Shown here one piece after another: positions 1-6,830 of a DNA stretch of 58,689 nt; positions within the stretch are counted from its first letter, which is position 1; each line of letters starts with the position of its first letter. A program made the position numbers and the translations under genes. Origin of the DNA: Bacteroidales bacterium (GTDB lineage Bacteria; Bacteroidota; Bacteroidia; Bacteroidales; UBA932); assembly GCA_017464245.1 (NCBI GenBank), contig JAFUDV010000071.1:1-58689 (forward strand), read 5' to 3'. A model generated the notes under the pieces. That model did no database searches and was not told where the DNA came from. It was given only the letters and a program-made list of their open reading frames with translations.

Positions 1-140
1 ACGCTGCGGAACTGCTCCATCAGCGCGGTGACGGAGCCCTTCTTTCCGAGGAACCGGACGCGGGCCTCTTCGACCTCCTTCTGCGAGGCCGCTTTCAGTC
101 CGGCCAGCTCTTTCTGTATCTGTTCGATGGCTTCTTTCAT
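1..140 (-). CDS. pheS: Phenylalanyl-tRNA synthetase alpha subunit, N-terminal part (cut by window edge)
   Basis: Only the first 46 codons are present, read on the minus strand from the ATG at 138-140 and running off the left edge. The translation begins MKEAIEQIQKELAGL and continues to a segment reading RVRFLGKKGSVTALM. This matches the N-terminal coiled-coil (tRNA-binding arm) of bacterial PheS, where a K-KG-(I/V)--LM pattern is typical. The full enzyme charges tRNA-Phe in the cytoplasm as an alpha2-beta2 complex. The catalytic core lies outside the window, so the call rests on the N-terminal arm only. Confidence 0.8.
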   Translation of the reverse strand, partial: MKEAIEQIQKELAGLKAASQKEVEEARVRFLGKKGSVTALMEQFRS

Positions 141-173
141 GGTTCGGTAACTTCTAATATCCCGCAAAGATAA

Positions 174-617
174 CTATTTTCCCTCGTTTTTGAGCTCGGC
201 CGAGGCTTTTTCGGCCTTGGCCCTGCGCTTGTCGCGGGCTTTCTGGTTCCGCTGCCCCGTGGCTTTCCAGTATTTCTTCCACTGTTCCTCGGTGAAGAAG
301 CGCTTGTAGGAGTCGTCGATCTGCTGCATCCATTTGTCCTGGATACTCTGGTACAGGTCCGCGTTTCCCACCTTGGCCTGCTGCATCTCGTCCAGTTCCT
401 CCTGGAGGGCGTGGTAGTCGTGGGTGAGGGTGGAGTCCACGTAGAACTCCTGCCAGTATTCGAGCTGGAGCTGGTCGGAGAGGCGCTTGACCTCCTTGTC
501 GATGAGCTCGAGCAGCTGCTTTTCCTTCTGCTCCGGGGTCTGGGGGCCCTGGTTCTGGGCCAGGAGGGCGGTTCCGCCGATGAGAAGGGCCGCCGCGAGT
601 GTCCACAGGTATTTCAT
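174..617 (-). CDS. Small secreted protein of unknown function
   Basis: 147 residues from the ATG at 615-617. An in-frame upstream ATG at 633-635 is possible, but the chosen start gives a clean signal peptide (MKYLWTLAAALLIGGTALLAQ) and follows a good promoter. The mature part is highly charged and probably all helical (PEQKEKQLLELIDKEVKRL, then DELDEMQQAKVG and KWMQQIDDSYKRFFTEEQWKKY) and ends in a Lys/Arg-rich tail. I recognise a Bacteroidales hypothetical-protein family but no function. It is divergent from the C69 dipeptidase gene and only 33 nt before pheS on the same strand, so the two may be co-transcribed. Confidence 0.7.
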   Translation of the reverse strand: MKYLWTLAAALLIGGTALLAQNQGPQTPEQKEKQLLELIDKEVKRLSDQLQLEYWQEFYVDSTLTHDYHALQEELDEMQQAKVGNADLYQSIQDKWMQQIDDSYKRFFTEEQWKKYWKATGQRNQKARDKRRAKAEKASAELKNEGK

Positions 618-634
618 CCCTTGATAAAAATTCA

Positions 635-681
635 TAAATTTGCAATCAGGCAAAATTAACAATTATTGAACAAACACCCAA
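635..681. promoter_or_regulatory. Divergent promoters between the secreted protein and the C69 dipeptidase
   Basis: Minus strand: a -7 box TAATTTTG (plus coordinates 651-658) with a -33 TTG at 679-681, spacer 20, the classical Bacteroidetes layout, driving the gene ending at 174. Plus strand: TAAATTTG at 635-642 could be the -7 box of the gene starting at 687, but no -33 TTG at the normal distance is seen. The two boxes overlap in one short region. Confidence 0.55.
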
Positions 682-686
682 ATACG

Positions 687-2468
687 ATGCATAAATCGCA
701 CCTGACCCTCCTCCTTTCCGCCGTCCTGGCCCTTGCGCCGGCCTGGGAAGGGAATACCTGCACCAACGTCATCGTCACCAAAGGTGCCAGCAAGGACGGC
801 TCCACGCTCGTGACCTACGCGGCGGATTCGCACGCCCTCTTCGGCGAGCTCTACTTCCATCCCGCCGCGGACTGGAAGGCCGGTTCCCTGCTGAAAATCA
901 ATGACTGGGACTCCGGGAAATACCTCGGCGAGATCGACCAGGTGGCCCATACCTGGCAGACGGTGGGGAACATGAACGAGAAACAGCTCATCATCACCGA
1001 GACCACCTGGGGCGGCCGGGAGGAGCTGATGGACCGCCGCGGCCGCATCGACTACGGTTCCATCATCTACACCACCCTGCAGCGGGCTTCCACAGCCCGC
1101 GAGGCCATCGCGGTCATCGTGGACCTCGCCAGCACCTACGGCTACGCCTCCGAGGGGGAGACCTTCTCCATCGCGGACAAGAACGAGGCCTGGATCATGG
1201 AACTCATCGGCAAGGGGACGAACATCAAGAACGGGGTCAATGTGGACAAGGGCATCGTGTGGGTGGCCATGCGCGTGCCGGACGGGGCCATCTGCGCCCA
1301 TGCCAACCAGGCCCGCATCGGCGCCTTCCCGCTGGACGATCCCGACAACTGCATCTATGCGAAGGACGTCATCTCCTTTGCCCGCAAGAAGGGTTTCTTT
1401 GACGGGGCCGACGAGGAGTTCAGCTTCAAGAAGGCCTACTGCCCGGTGGATTTCGGCACCGTCCGCGGCTGCGACGCCCGGGTCTGGAGTGCCTTCAACA
1501 TCCTCTCCGGCGGCTGGTTCTCCTATTATGACGCCGAGGGGAACGCCGTCACCAAGGACGCCTCCGACTTCCTGGATTATGCGATGGGCTACAACCTGGA
1601 CGGCGACCTGCCGCTGTTCATCTATCCCCGGGAGAAGGTGTCCGTGAAGGCCCTGGCCGACGTGATGCGCGACCACTACGAGGGTACGCCCATGGACATG
1701 ACGCAGGATATCGGCGCGGGCGGCAACGCCCTCCCGTACCGCTGGCGGCCGATGGAGTTCAAGGCCGGGGACGGCACCTACCTGAACGAGCGCGCCATCG
1801 CCACGCAGCAGACCGGCTTCTGGATGGTGGGCCAGGCCCGGGACTATGTCCCCGACGAGGTGGGCGGCATCCTGTGGTTCGGCACGGACGATGCGGCAAC
1901 TTCCTATGTGACACCGATTTACACCTCTACGACCGAGGTTCCCGAATGCTTCCGGGAGGGGAACGGCGACCTCCTGCACTATTCCCCGACCGCCTCTTTC
2001 TGGATCAACAACCGCGTGGCCAACGCCTGCTACAAGATGTACAACGTCATGGCTCCGCACGTACGGGCGAAGATCGACGCCTTCGAGATCGACCAGATGG
2101 AGCACAAGACCCACTCCGCGGACAGCGCTGCCTGCGTCCTCTATAACGAGGTGGCGGTGAAGTTCCAGGAGAAGGCCAGCCGGGACGGGATGATTTCCCG
2201 CAAGCCTTTCGCCAAGCTGACGAAGTTCCTCACGGACTACACCGTGGACACGGCCCAGAAGCAGTTCGCCGCCTGGGTGAAGCTGGAGGAGGAACTCCTC
2301 GTGAAGTTCATCGACGGCAACGTGAAGCCGCAGAACGAGGACGGCACCTTCAAGCATTCCGAGTATTCCGAAGGCCAGCCTGCGAAGATCGAGTGGCCGG
2401 GCTACACCGAACTCTGGAAGGAAACGGTGGCCCGCGAGGCCGGTGAAGTCCTGAAAGTCAAGGAATAA
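687..2468 (+). CDS. C69-family dipeptidase, secreted
   Basis: 593 residues from the ATG at 687; a TTG 21 nt upstream is less likely. A signal peptide (LTLLLSAVLALAPAW) is followed by GNTCTNVIVTKGAS, where Cys25 is the expected N-terminal nucleophile exposed by processing, as in the PepD/C69 Ntn-hydrolase family. Further family features include DYGSIIYTTLQRASTAREAI, a conserved IADKNEAWIME segment and VWVAMRVPDGAICAHANQAR. The length is close to other Bacteroidales C69 enzymes. It should hydrolyse dipeptides in the periplasm or outside the cell. Its stop codon overlaps the nagA start (TAATG), so the two are translationally coupled. Confidence 0.9.
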   Translation: MHKSHLTLLLSAVLALAPAWEGNTCTNVIVTKGASKDGSTLVTYAADSHALFGELYFHPAADWKAGSLLKINDWDSGKYLGEIDQVAHTWQTVGNMNEKQLIITETTWGGREELMDRRGRIDYGSIIYTTLQRASTAREAIAVIVDLASTYGYASEGETFSIADKNEAWIMELIGKGTNIKNGVNVDKGIVWVAMRVPDGAICAHANQARIGAFPLDDPDNCIYAKDVISFARKKGFFDGADEEFSFKKAYCPVDFGTVRGCDARVWSAFNILSGGWFSYYDAEGNAVTKDASDFLDYAMGYNLDGDLPLFIYPREKVSVKALADVMRDHYEGTPMDMTQDIGAGGNALPYRWRPMEFKAGDGTYLNERAIATQQTGFWMVGQARDYVPDEVGGILWFGTDDAATSYVTPIYTSTTEVPECFREGNGDLLHYSPTASFWINNRVANACYKMYNVMAPHVRAKIDAFEIDQMEHKTHSADSAACVLYNEVAVKFQEKASRDGMISRKPFAKLTKFLTDYTVDTAQKQFAAWVKLEEELLVKFIDGNVKPQNEDGTFKHSEYSEGQPAKIEWPGYTELWKETVAREAGEVLKVKE

Positions 2469-3628
2469 TGGCCGTGACGGTTTTTCGCGGCGGGCGCTTC
2501 CTCCTTCCGGAGGGCGTCCGGACCGGGATTGCCCTGGTGGTCCGGGACGGCCGGATCGAAGCCGTCGTCCCCGAAAGCGAAGCGCCGGAAGGGGAGGCGG
2601 TCGATGCCGGGGGACAGTGGGTCAGTCCCGGGTTCATCGACCTGCATGTCCATGGCGGCTGGGGGCACGATTTCCTGGACGGGACGGTGGAGGCGTATCT
2701 GGTTCCGGCCCGCCGGCACGCCCTGCACGGGACCACGACCATGACTCCGTCGCTCGCGACGGCCTCTTTCGCGGATTATGAACGGGCGGTGCGCGCCTAT
2801 CGCAAGGCGCTGCCCCTGAACAAGGAAGGGGCGCAGTTCGCGGGAATCCATTTCGAAGGTCCCTTTTTCTCGCCGGCCAAGGCTGGAGCGCAGGACGCCT
2901 CCCTGCTCAAGGACCCTACGCCGGAGCATTATCTTCCGCTGCTGGAAGCGTTTCCGGAGACGGTCCGCGTGAGCGCCGCGCCGGAACTCGAAGGCGCCAT
3001 GGGCCTTGGGGAAGAACTGAAACGCCGCGGCATCGTCGCCGCCATCGCCCATACGGACGCCTCCTGCGCGACCTGCGAAGAGGCTTTCCGCCATGGCTAT
3101 TCCCTGATGACGCATTTCTACTGTGCCATGTCCACCGTCGCCAAGCGCGGTTACAGCCGCTATGCCGGCGCCGTGGAGGCGGGATACCTGCAGGACTTTG
3201 ACATCGAGGTGATTGCAGACGGCGAGCATCTGCCCGTGGACCTTCTGCGGCTCGTATACCGGATCAAGGGTGCGGACCGCGTCGTCCTGTGCACGGACGC
3301 CATCCGCGCCACGGGGCTTCCCGACGGCGAATACATCCAGGGCAGCCTGGAGAACGGCCTCAAGTTCGTGGTGGAGAACGGCGTGGCGCTGCGGGCCGAC
3401 CGCGGCGGCCTTGCCGGTTCCGTCGCCACGACGGACCGCCTGGTCCGCACCATGGCCCGCGCCGCCGGCCTCCCGGACGCCGTCCGGATGATGACGGAGA
3501 ACCCCGCCCGCATCCTGGGCCTCTCCGCCAAGGGCCGCCTCGCCCCCGGCTGCGACGCGGACATCGTCCTCTTCGACGACGATGTCCGCGTCTCCCGCGT
3601 CTTCCTCTCCGGCCGGGAACTCCGCTGA
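2468..3628 (+). CDS. nagA: N-acetylglucosamine-6-phosphate deacetylase
   Basis: 386 residues, normal length for NagA. It removes acetate from GlcNAc-6-P to give GlcN-6-P in the cytoplasm. Amidohydrolase signatures in order: metal-binding DLHVHGGWG (about 57-65), the GIHFEGPFF loop (about 125-133) with a metal-ligand Glu, AHTDAS, a THFYCAMS segment in place of the usual THLFNAM, VIADGEHLP, and LCTDAIRATGLPDGEY with the catalytic Asp. The TILG-like end (ARILGLSAKGRLAPGCDADIVLFD) is typical. The start overlaps the dipeptidase stop by one base. Amino-sugar and dipeptide salvage from murein or glycopeptides would explain the pairing, which is inference. Confidence 0.92.
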   Translation: MAVTVFRGGRFLLPEGVRTGIALVVRDGRIEAVVPESEAPEGEAVDAGGQWVSPGFIDLHVHGGWGHDFLDGTVEAYLVPARRHALHGTTTMTPSLATASFADYERAVRAYRKALPLNKEGAQFAGIHFEGPFFSPAKAGAQDASLLKDPTPEHYLPLLEAFPETVRVSAAPELEGAMGLGEELKRRGIVAAIAHTDASCATCEEAFRHGYSLMTHFYCAMSTVAKRGYSRYAGAVEAGYLQDFDIEVIADGEHLPVDLLRLVYRIKGADRVVLCTDAIRATGLPDGEYIQGSLENGLKFVVENGVALRADRGGLAGSVATTDRLVRTMARAAGLPDAVRMMTENPARILGLSAKGRLAPGCDADIVLFDDDVRVSRVFLSGRELR

Positions 3629-3630
3629 CA

Positions 3631-3693
3631 GGACGTGTGGACAGGGACTACGGCCGATTTATTCATGAGGCCGTGGTCCCTGTCCATACGTCC
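3631..3693 (+). terminator. Long hairpin terminator after nagA
   Basis: Two 25-nt arms (3631-3655 and 3669-3693) pair with two mismatches around a 13-nt loop. The structure begins two bases after the nagA stop codon. It is far longer than a typical intrinsic terminator and has no T-run directly after it, so it may also be a repeat-derived element. Confidence 0.6.
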
Positions 3694-3703
3694 CTGGCGT
3701 ATT

Positions 3704-3769
3704 TTGGATGATTCTTCCATTCTGACGGACGATTTTTGCAGAAAGCGGCCGTTTTTCTGCTTATCTTTG
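3704..3769 (+). promoter_or_regulatory. Operator and promoter of the first arabinofuranosidase gene
   Basis: Half-site 1 TTGGATGATT at 3704-3713 and half-site 2 CGGACGATTTT at 3726-3736 are 21 bp apart, in the same orientation. The -7 box TATCTTTG is at 3762-3769, 36 nt after the start of half-site 2, which takes the place of a -33 element. The same geometry recurs before the genes at 9909 and 19941. A small hairpin (GCAGAAA / TTTCTGC, 3738-3760) lies between operator and -7 box. Confidence 0.65.
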
Positions 3770-3786
3770 GAATGCACTAAATCCCA

Positions 3787-6705
3787 ATGACCATGAAAGC
3801 CAGCCATCTTCTGAGCATTCTCCTGCTTGTGACCCTCCCGGTCGTGACGGTTTCCGCCCGCAGCGGGAAAAAGGCCGCCAAGACCATCCGTGAAGCCGCC
3901 GCCGTCCGGGTGGAGGCCCCCGTGGGGACCGCCCCGCGCCTGCCGTACCAGGTGTGGGTCACGTACAACGACGGAACCGGCGCCTGGAGGCAGGTCAAGT
4001 GGACCAATTCCCTCCGGGAGACCGAGGAGGAAGAGGCCGCGATGCCGGCCGGATCGACCTATACGGTCCGCGGCTATGTCCTTGGCGACAATACGACCGA
4101 GAACGGGTATCCGCTGGATGCGCAGGTGACCGTGGTGGCGGAGGCGGCGTCCATTCCCGCCCAGGCGCCCGTGGCGAGGCCGCTGCCGCTCGGAAGCGTC
4201 CGGCTCATCGGCGACAACCGCCTGACCGGGAACCGCGACCTGGACGTGCGGAACCTTCTCGCCCTGGATATCACCCAGCAGCTGTACAACTACCGCGACA
4301 CCTACGGCCTTCCGACGGAGGGCTATACCGTGTCCGACGGCTGGGATTCCCCGACCACCAAGCTCAAGGGGCACGGCACCGGGCACTACATGTCCGCCCT
4401 GGCGTTCGCTTTTGCGGGCACGGACGACCCGGCCCTGAAGGACGCCCTGCGCAGCCGCATCCGGAGAATGGTGGACGAACTGCGTGCCTGCCAGGAACTT
4501 ACCTTCGTCTGGGACGAGACCCTGGGCCGTTACCGCGAGGCGCGCGACCTGGTGCCCGAGGAGGAATTTGACAAGCTGGAAGGCACCTGGGCCGCCTTTG
4601 ACGAGTATAAGAAGGACTGCCGGAGCTACGGGTACGGCTACATCAACGCCATCCCCGCCCAGCATCCCGTCCTTATCGAGAAATACGCCCCCTATAACAA
4701 CGAGAAAGGCGTGTGGGCCCCGTATTATACCATCCACAAGCAGCTGGCCGGCCTGATTGACATTTCCGAGAACATCGACGATCCGGAGATCGCCGCGAAG
4801 GCCCTCCTCATTGCGAAGGACATGGGCCTCTGGGTGTGGAACCGCCTGCACTACCGGACTTATGTGAAGATGGACGGCGACAAGGCGGAGCGCCAGGCCC
4901 GGCCCGGCAACCGCTACGAGATGTGGAACATGTACATCGCCGGCGAGGTGGGCGGCATGCAGGAGTCCCTGGCCCGTCTGTCGGCCAAGGCGAAAGACCC
5001 GGTGGAGAAGGCGCACCTGCTGGAGGCGGCGCAGTGCTTCGACTCTCCGGCCTTCTATGACCCGCTGTCCAGGAATATCGACGACATCCGCACCCGTCAT
5101 GCGAACCAGCACATCCCGATGATCGTGGGTGCCGTGAATACGTACGAGGTGGGCGGCGAAGCCCGTTACTATCACATTGCCAGGAACTTCTGGGAGATGG
5201 TCCAAGGCCGCTATGCCTATGCCATGGGCGGCGTGGGGAACGGCGAGATGTTCCGTCAGCCCTACTCCCAGATGATGAGCCTCAACACCAGCGTGATGTC
5301 CGACCGCCGGCGGAACCTCTTCCCGAACCCGGACATCAACGAGACCTGCTGCGCCTACAACCTGGCGAAGCTCACGAAGGACCTGAACGGCTACGACCCG
5401 GACGACGCCCGGTACATGGACTACTACGAGCGGGTGCTCTACAACCAGCTCGTGGGCTCGGTCCATCCTACGGAGTACGGCGTGTGCTACCAGTATGCGG
5501 TGGGCATGAACGCGACGAAGCCGTTCGGCAGCCCCACTCCGCAGGAGTCCTGCTGCGGCGGCACCGGCGCGGAGAACCATGTGAAATACCAGGAGGCGGC
5601 CTACTTCGTCTCCGACAACACCCTGTGGGTGGCCCTGTACCTGCCCACGACTGCCCGTTGGGACGAGAAGGGCGTCGCTCTGCGCCAGGAATGCCGCTGG
5701 CCGGCGGAGACTTCCACCCTTACCATCGAGAAGGGCGGCCGGTTCGCCTTGAAACTCCGCGTCCCGTACTGGGCTACGGAAGGTTTCGGCGTGAAAGTCA
5801 ACGGACAGGAACTCCAGGCGGGATACCAGCCCTCTTCCTATGTGGAGGTTCCGGAACGGGAGTGGAAGGCCGGCGACCGCGTGGAGGTCGCGATGCCGTT
5901 CGGCAAGCACCTGGACTTCGGCCCGGACAAGATGGACCTGGCCGCGACCGGTGTCAATGAGGCCCGCACTCCGTTCGCCCCGATGTGGGAAGGCGTGGTG
6001 ATGTACGGCCCGCTGGTGATGGCCACCCCGGACATCACCGTCTGGGACCAGGCGGAGTTCAACCTGAATCCGGACCTCTCCGACATCGTCCTGAAGGGCC
6101 ACACCGATGACGAGGGCACCATGGGCAATGTCTATTCCCTCACCCTCGGCGACAAGACCTTCTATCCCGACTACTGGATGACGGACCACAGCACGCACTA
6201 CCTGCGTCTCAATGTCCTGAACGAGGGCAAGAAGGCGAAGAAATCCCGCGGCGTGGACAAGACGTACCTGGACCAGGCCATCCGGATCGCCCGTTCCCGC
6301 GTGGTCGCGCAGGATGCCTGGAACGCGCTGGAAACCAAGGTTCCGGCCTTCGCTCCGTGGGCTCCGAACGGCTACGCCCGGATGCTGGAGCAGCTTGCCG
6401 CCGCCGAGGCTGTGAACGCTGCCAAGCCCAAGTCGCTCAAGCAGGAGGAGGTGACCAAGGCCACATCGGCCCTGAACGCCGCCATCAACACCATGCGTCC
6501 CGGCAACCTGGCGGAGCCGGAGGACCTGGACGCCCTGCTGCGCCTGGTGGTGGAGACCAAGGAGATCCCGAACAAGAACACCCAGCTCCGCGAAGCCATC
6601 GACTTCGCCGACATGGTGATCCAGTATGTCAATGACGGTTCCGGTACGAAGGACCTCATCGAACGGGCCACACGCGTCCTGCAGGATGCGCTGAAGACGC
6701 TGTAA
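3787..6705 (+). CDS. Beta-L-arabinofuranosidase, GH127/GH146 type (DUF1680), multidomain
   Basis: 972 residues; a second ATG at 3793 is an equally good start. Signal peptide (SHLLSILLLVTLPVVTVSA), then a Big_4-like beta domain (about 45-125), then the (alpha/alpha)6 DUF1680 catalytic domain: GHGTGHYMSALAFAF near 195-209, EVGGMQESLARL, RHANQHIPMIVGAVNTYEVGG, NETCCAYNLAKL with Glu519 and Cys521, and ESCCGGTGAENH with Cys589/Cys590. A Glu plus three Cys is the zinc and nucleophile arrangement described for HypBA1. After about residue 810 comes a helical C-terminal region. The internal motifs look more like GH146 than GH127. Predicted to release beta-linked L-arabinofuranose from Hyp-arabinosides or pectic side chains. 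It has its own operator and promoter. Confidence 0.85.
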   Translation: MTMKASHLLSILLLVTLPVVTVSARSGKKAAKTIREAAAVRVEAPVGTAPRLPYQVWVTYNDGTGAWRQVKWTNSLRETEEEEAAMPAGSTYTVRGYVLGDNTTENGYPLDAQVTVVAEAASIPAQAPVARPLPLGSVRLIGDNRLTGNRDLDVRNLLALDITQQLYNYRDTYGLPTEGYTVSDGWDSPTTKLKGHGTGHYMSALAFAFAGTDDPALKDALRSRIRRMVDELRACQELTFVWDETLGRYREARDLVPEEEFDKLEGTWAAFDEYKKDCRSYGYGYINAIPAQHPVLIEKYAPYNNEKGVWAPYYTIHKQLAGLIDISENIDDPEIAAKALLIAKDMGLWVWNRLHYRTYVKMDGDKAERQARPGNRYEMWNMYIAGEVGGMQESLARLSAKAKDPVEKAHLLEAAQCFDSPAFYDPLSRNIDDIRTRHANQHIPMIVGAVNTYEVGGEARYYHIARNFWEMVQGRYAYAMGGVGNGEMFRQPYSQMMSLNTSVMSDRRRNLFPNPDINETCCAYNLAKLTKDLNGYDPDDARYMDYYERVLYNQLVGSVHPTEYGVCYQYAVGMNATKPFGSPTPQESCCGGTGAENHVKYQEAAYFVSDNTLWVALYLPTTARWDEKGVALRQECRWPAETSTLTIEKGGRFALKLRVPYWATEGFGVKVNGQELQAGYQPSSYVEVPEREWKAGDRVEVAMPFGKHLDFGPDKMDLAATGVNEARTPFAPMWEGVVMYGPLVMATPDITVWDQAEFNLNPDLSDIVLKGHTDDEGTMGNVYSLTLGDKTFYPDYWMTDHSTHYLRLNVLNEGKKAKKSRGVDKTYLDQAIRIARSRVVAQDAWNALETKVPAFAPWAPNGYARMLEQLAAAEAVNAAKPKSLKQEEVTKATSALNAAINTMRPGNLAEPEDLDALLRLVVETKEIPNKNTQLREAIDFADMVIQYVNDGSGTKDLIERATRVLQDALKTL

Positions 6706-6726
6706 CAGGATTTACATCAAGGAAAT

Positions 6727-6746
6727 AGCCGGCTCAATGGCCGGCT
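6727..6746. terminator. Hairpin between convergent genes
   Basis: AGCCGGC (6727-6733) pairs with GCCGGCT (6740-6746) around a 6-nt loop, between the convergent ends of the arabinofuranosidase and the regulator. A second small hairpin (GTTTCG 6769-6774 with CGAAAC 6781-6786) follows and could serve the minus-strand gene. Confidence 0.5.
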
Positions 6747-6812
6747 TTCCGTGGTTATTTACCGTAAGGTTTCGTTCCTTCGAAACTGACTTTCCAAGGC
6801 CATTTGGTATCC

Positions 6813-6828
6813 TTGTAAAATCGTCCAA
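6813..6828 (-). promoter_or_regulatory. Orphan copy of the PUL operator motif
   Basis: On the minus strand this reads TTGGACGATTTTACAA, identical over all 16 bases to the site at 9822-9837 but in opposite orientation. It lies between two convergent 3' ends, with no -7 box at the distance seen for the other sites. A weak partner (CACGGACG) occurs 21 bp upstream on the minus strand, inside the last codons of the regulator. Confidence 0.45.
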
Positions 6829-6830
6829 AT

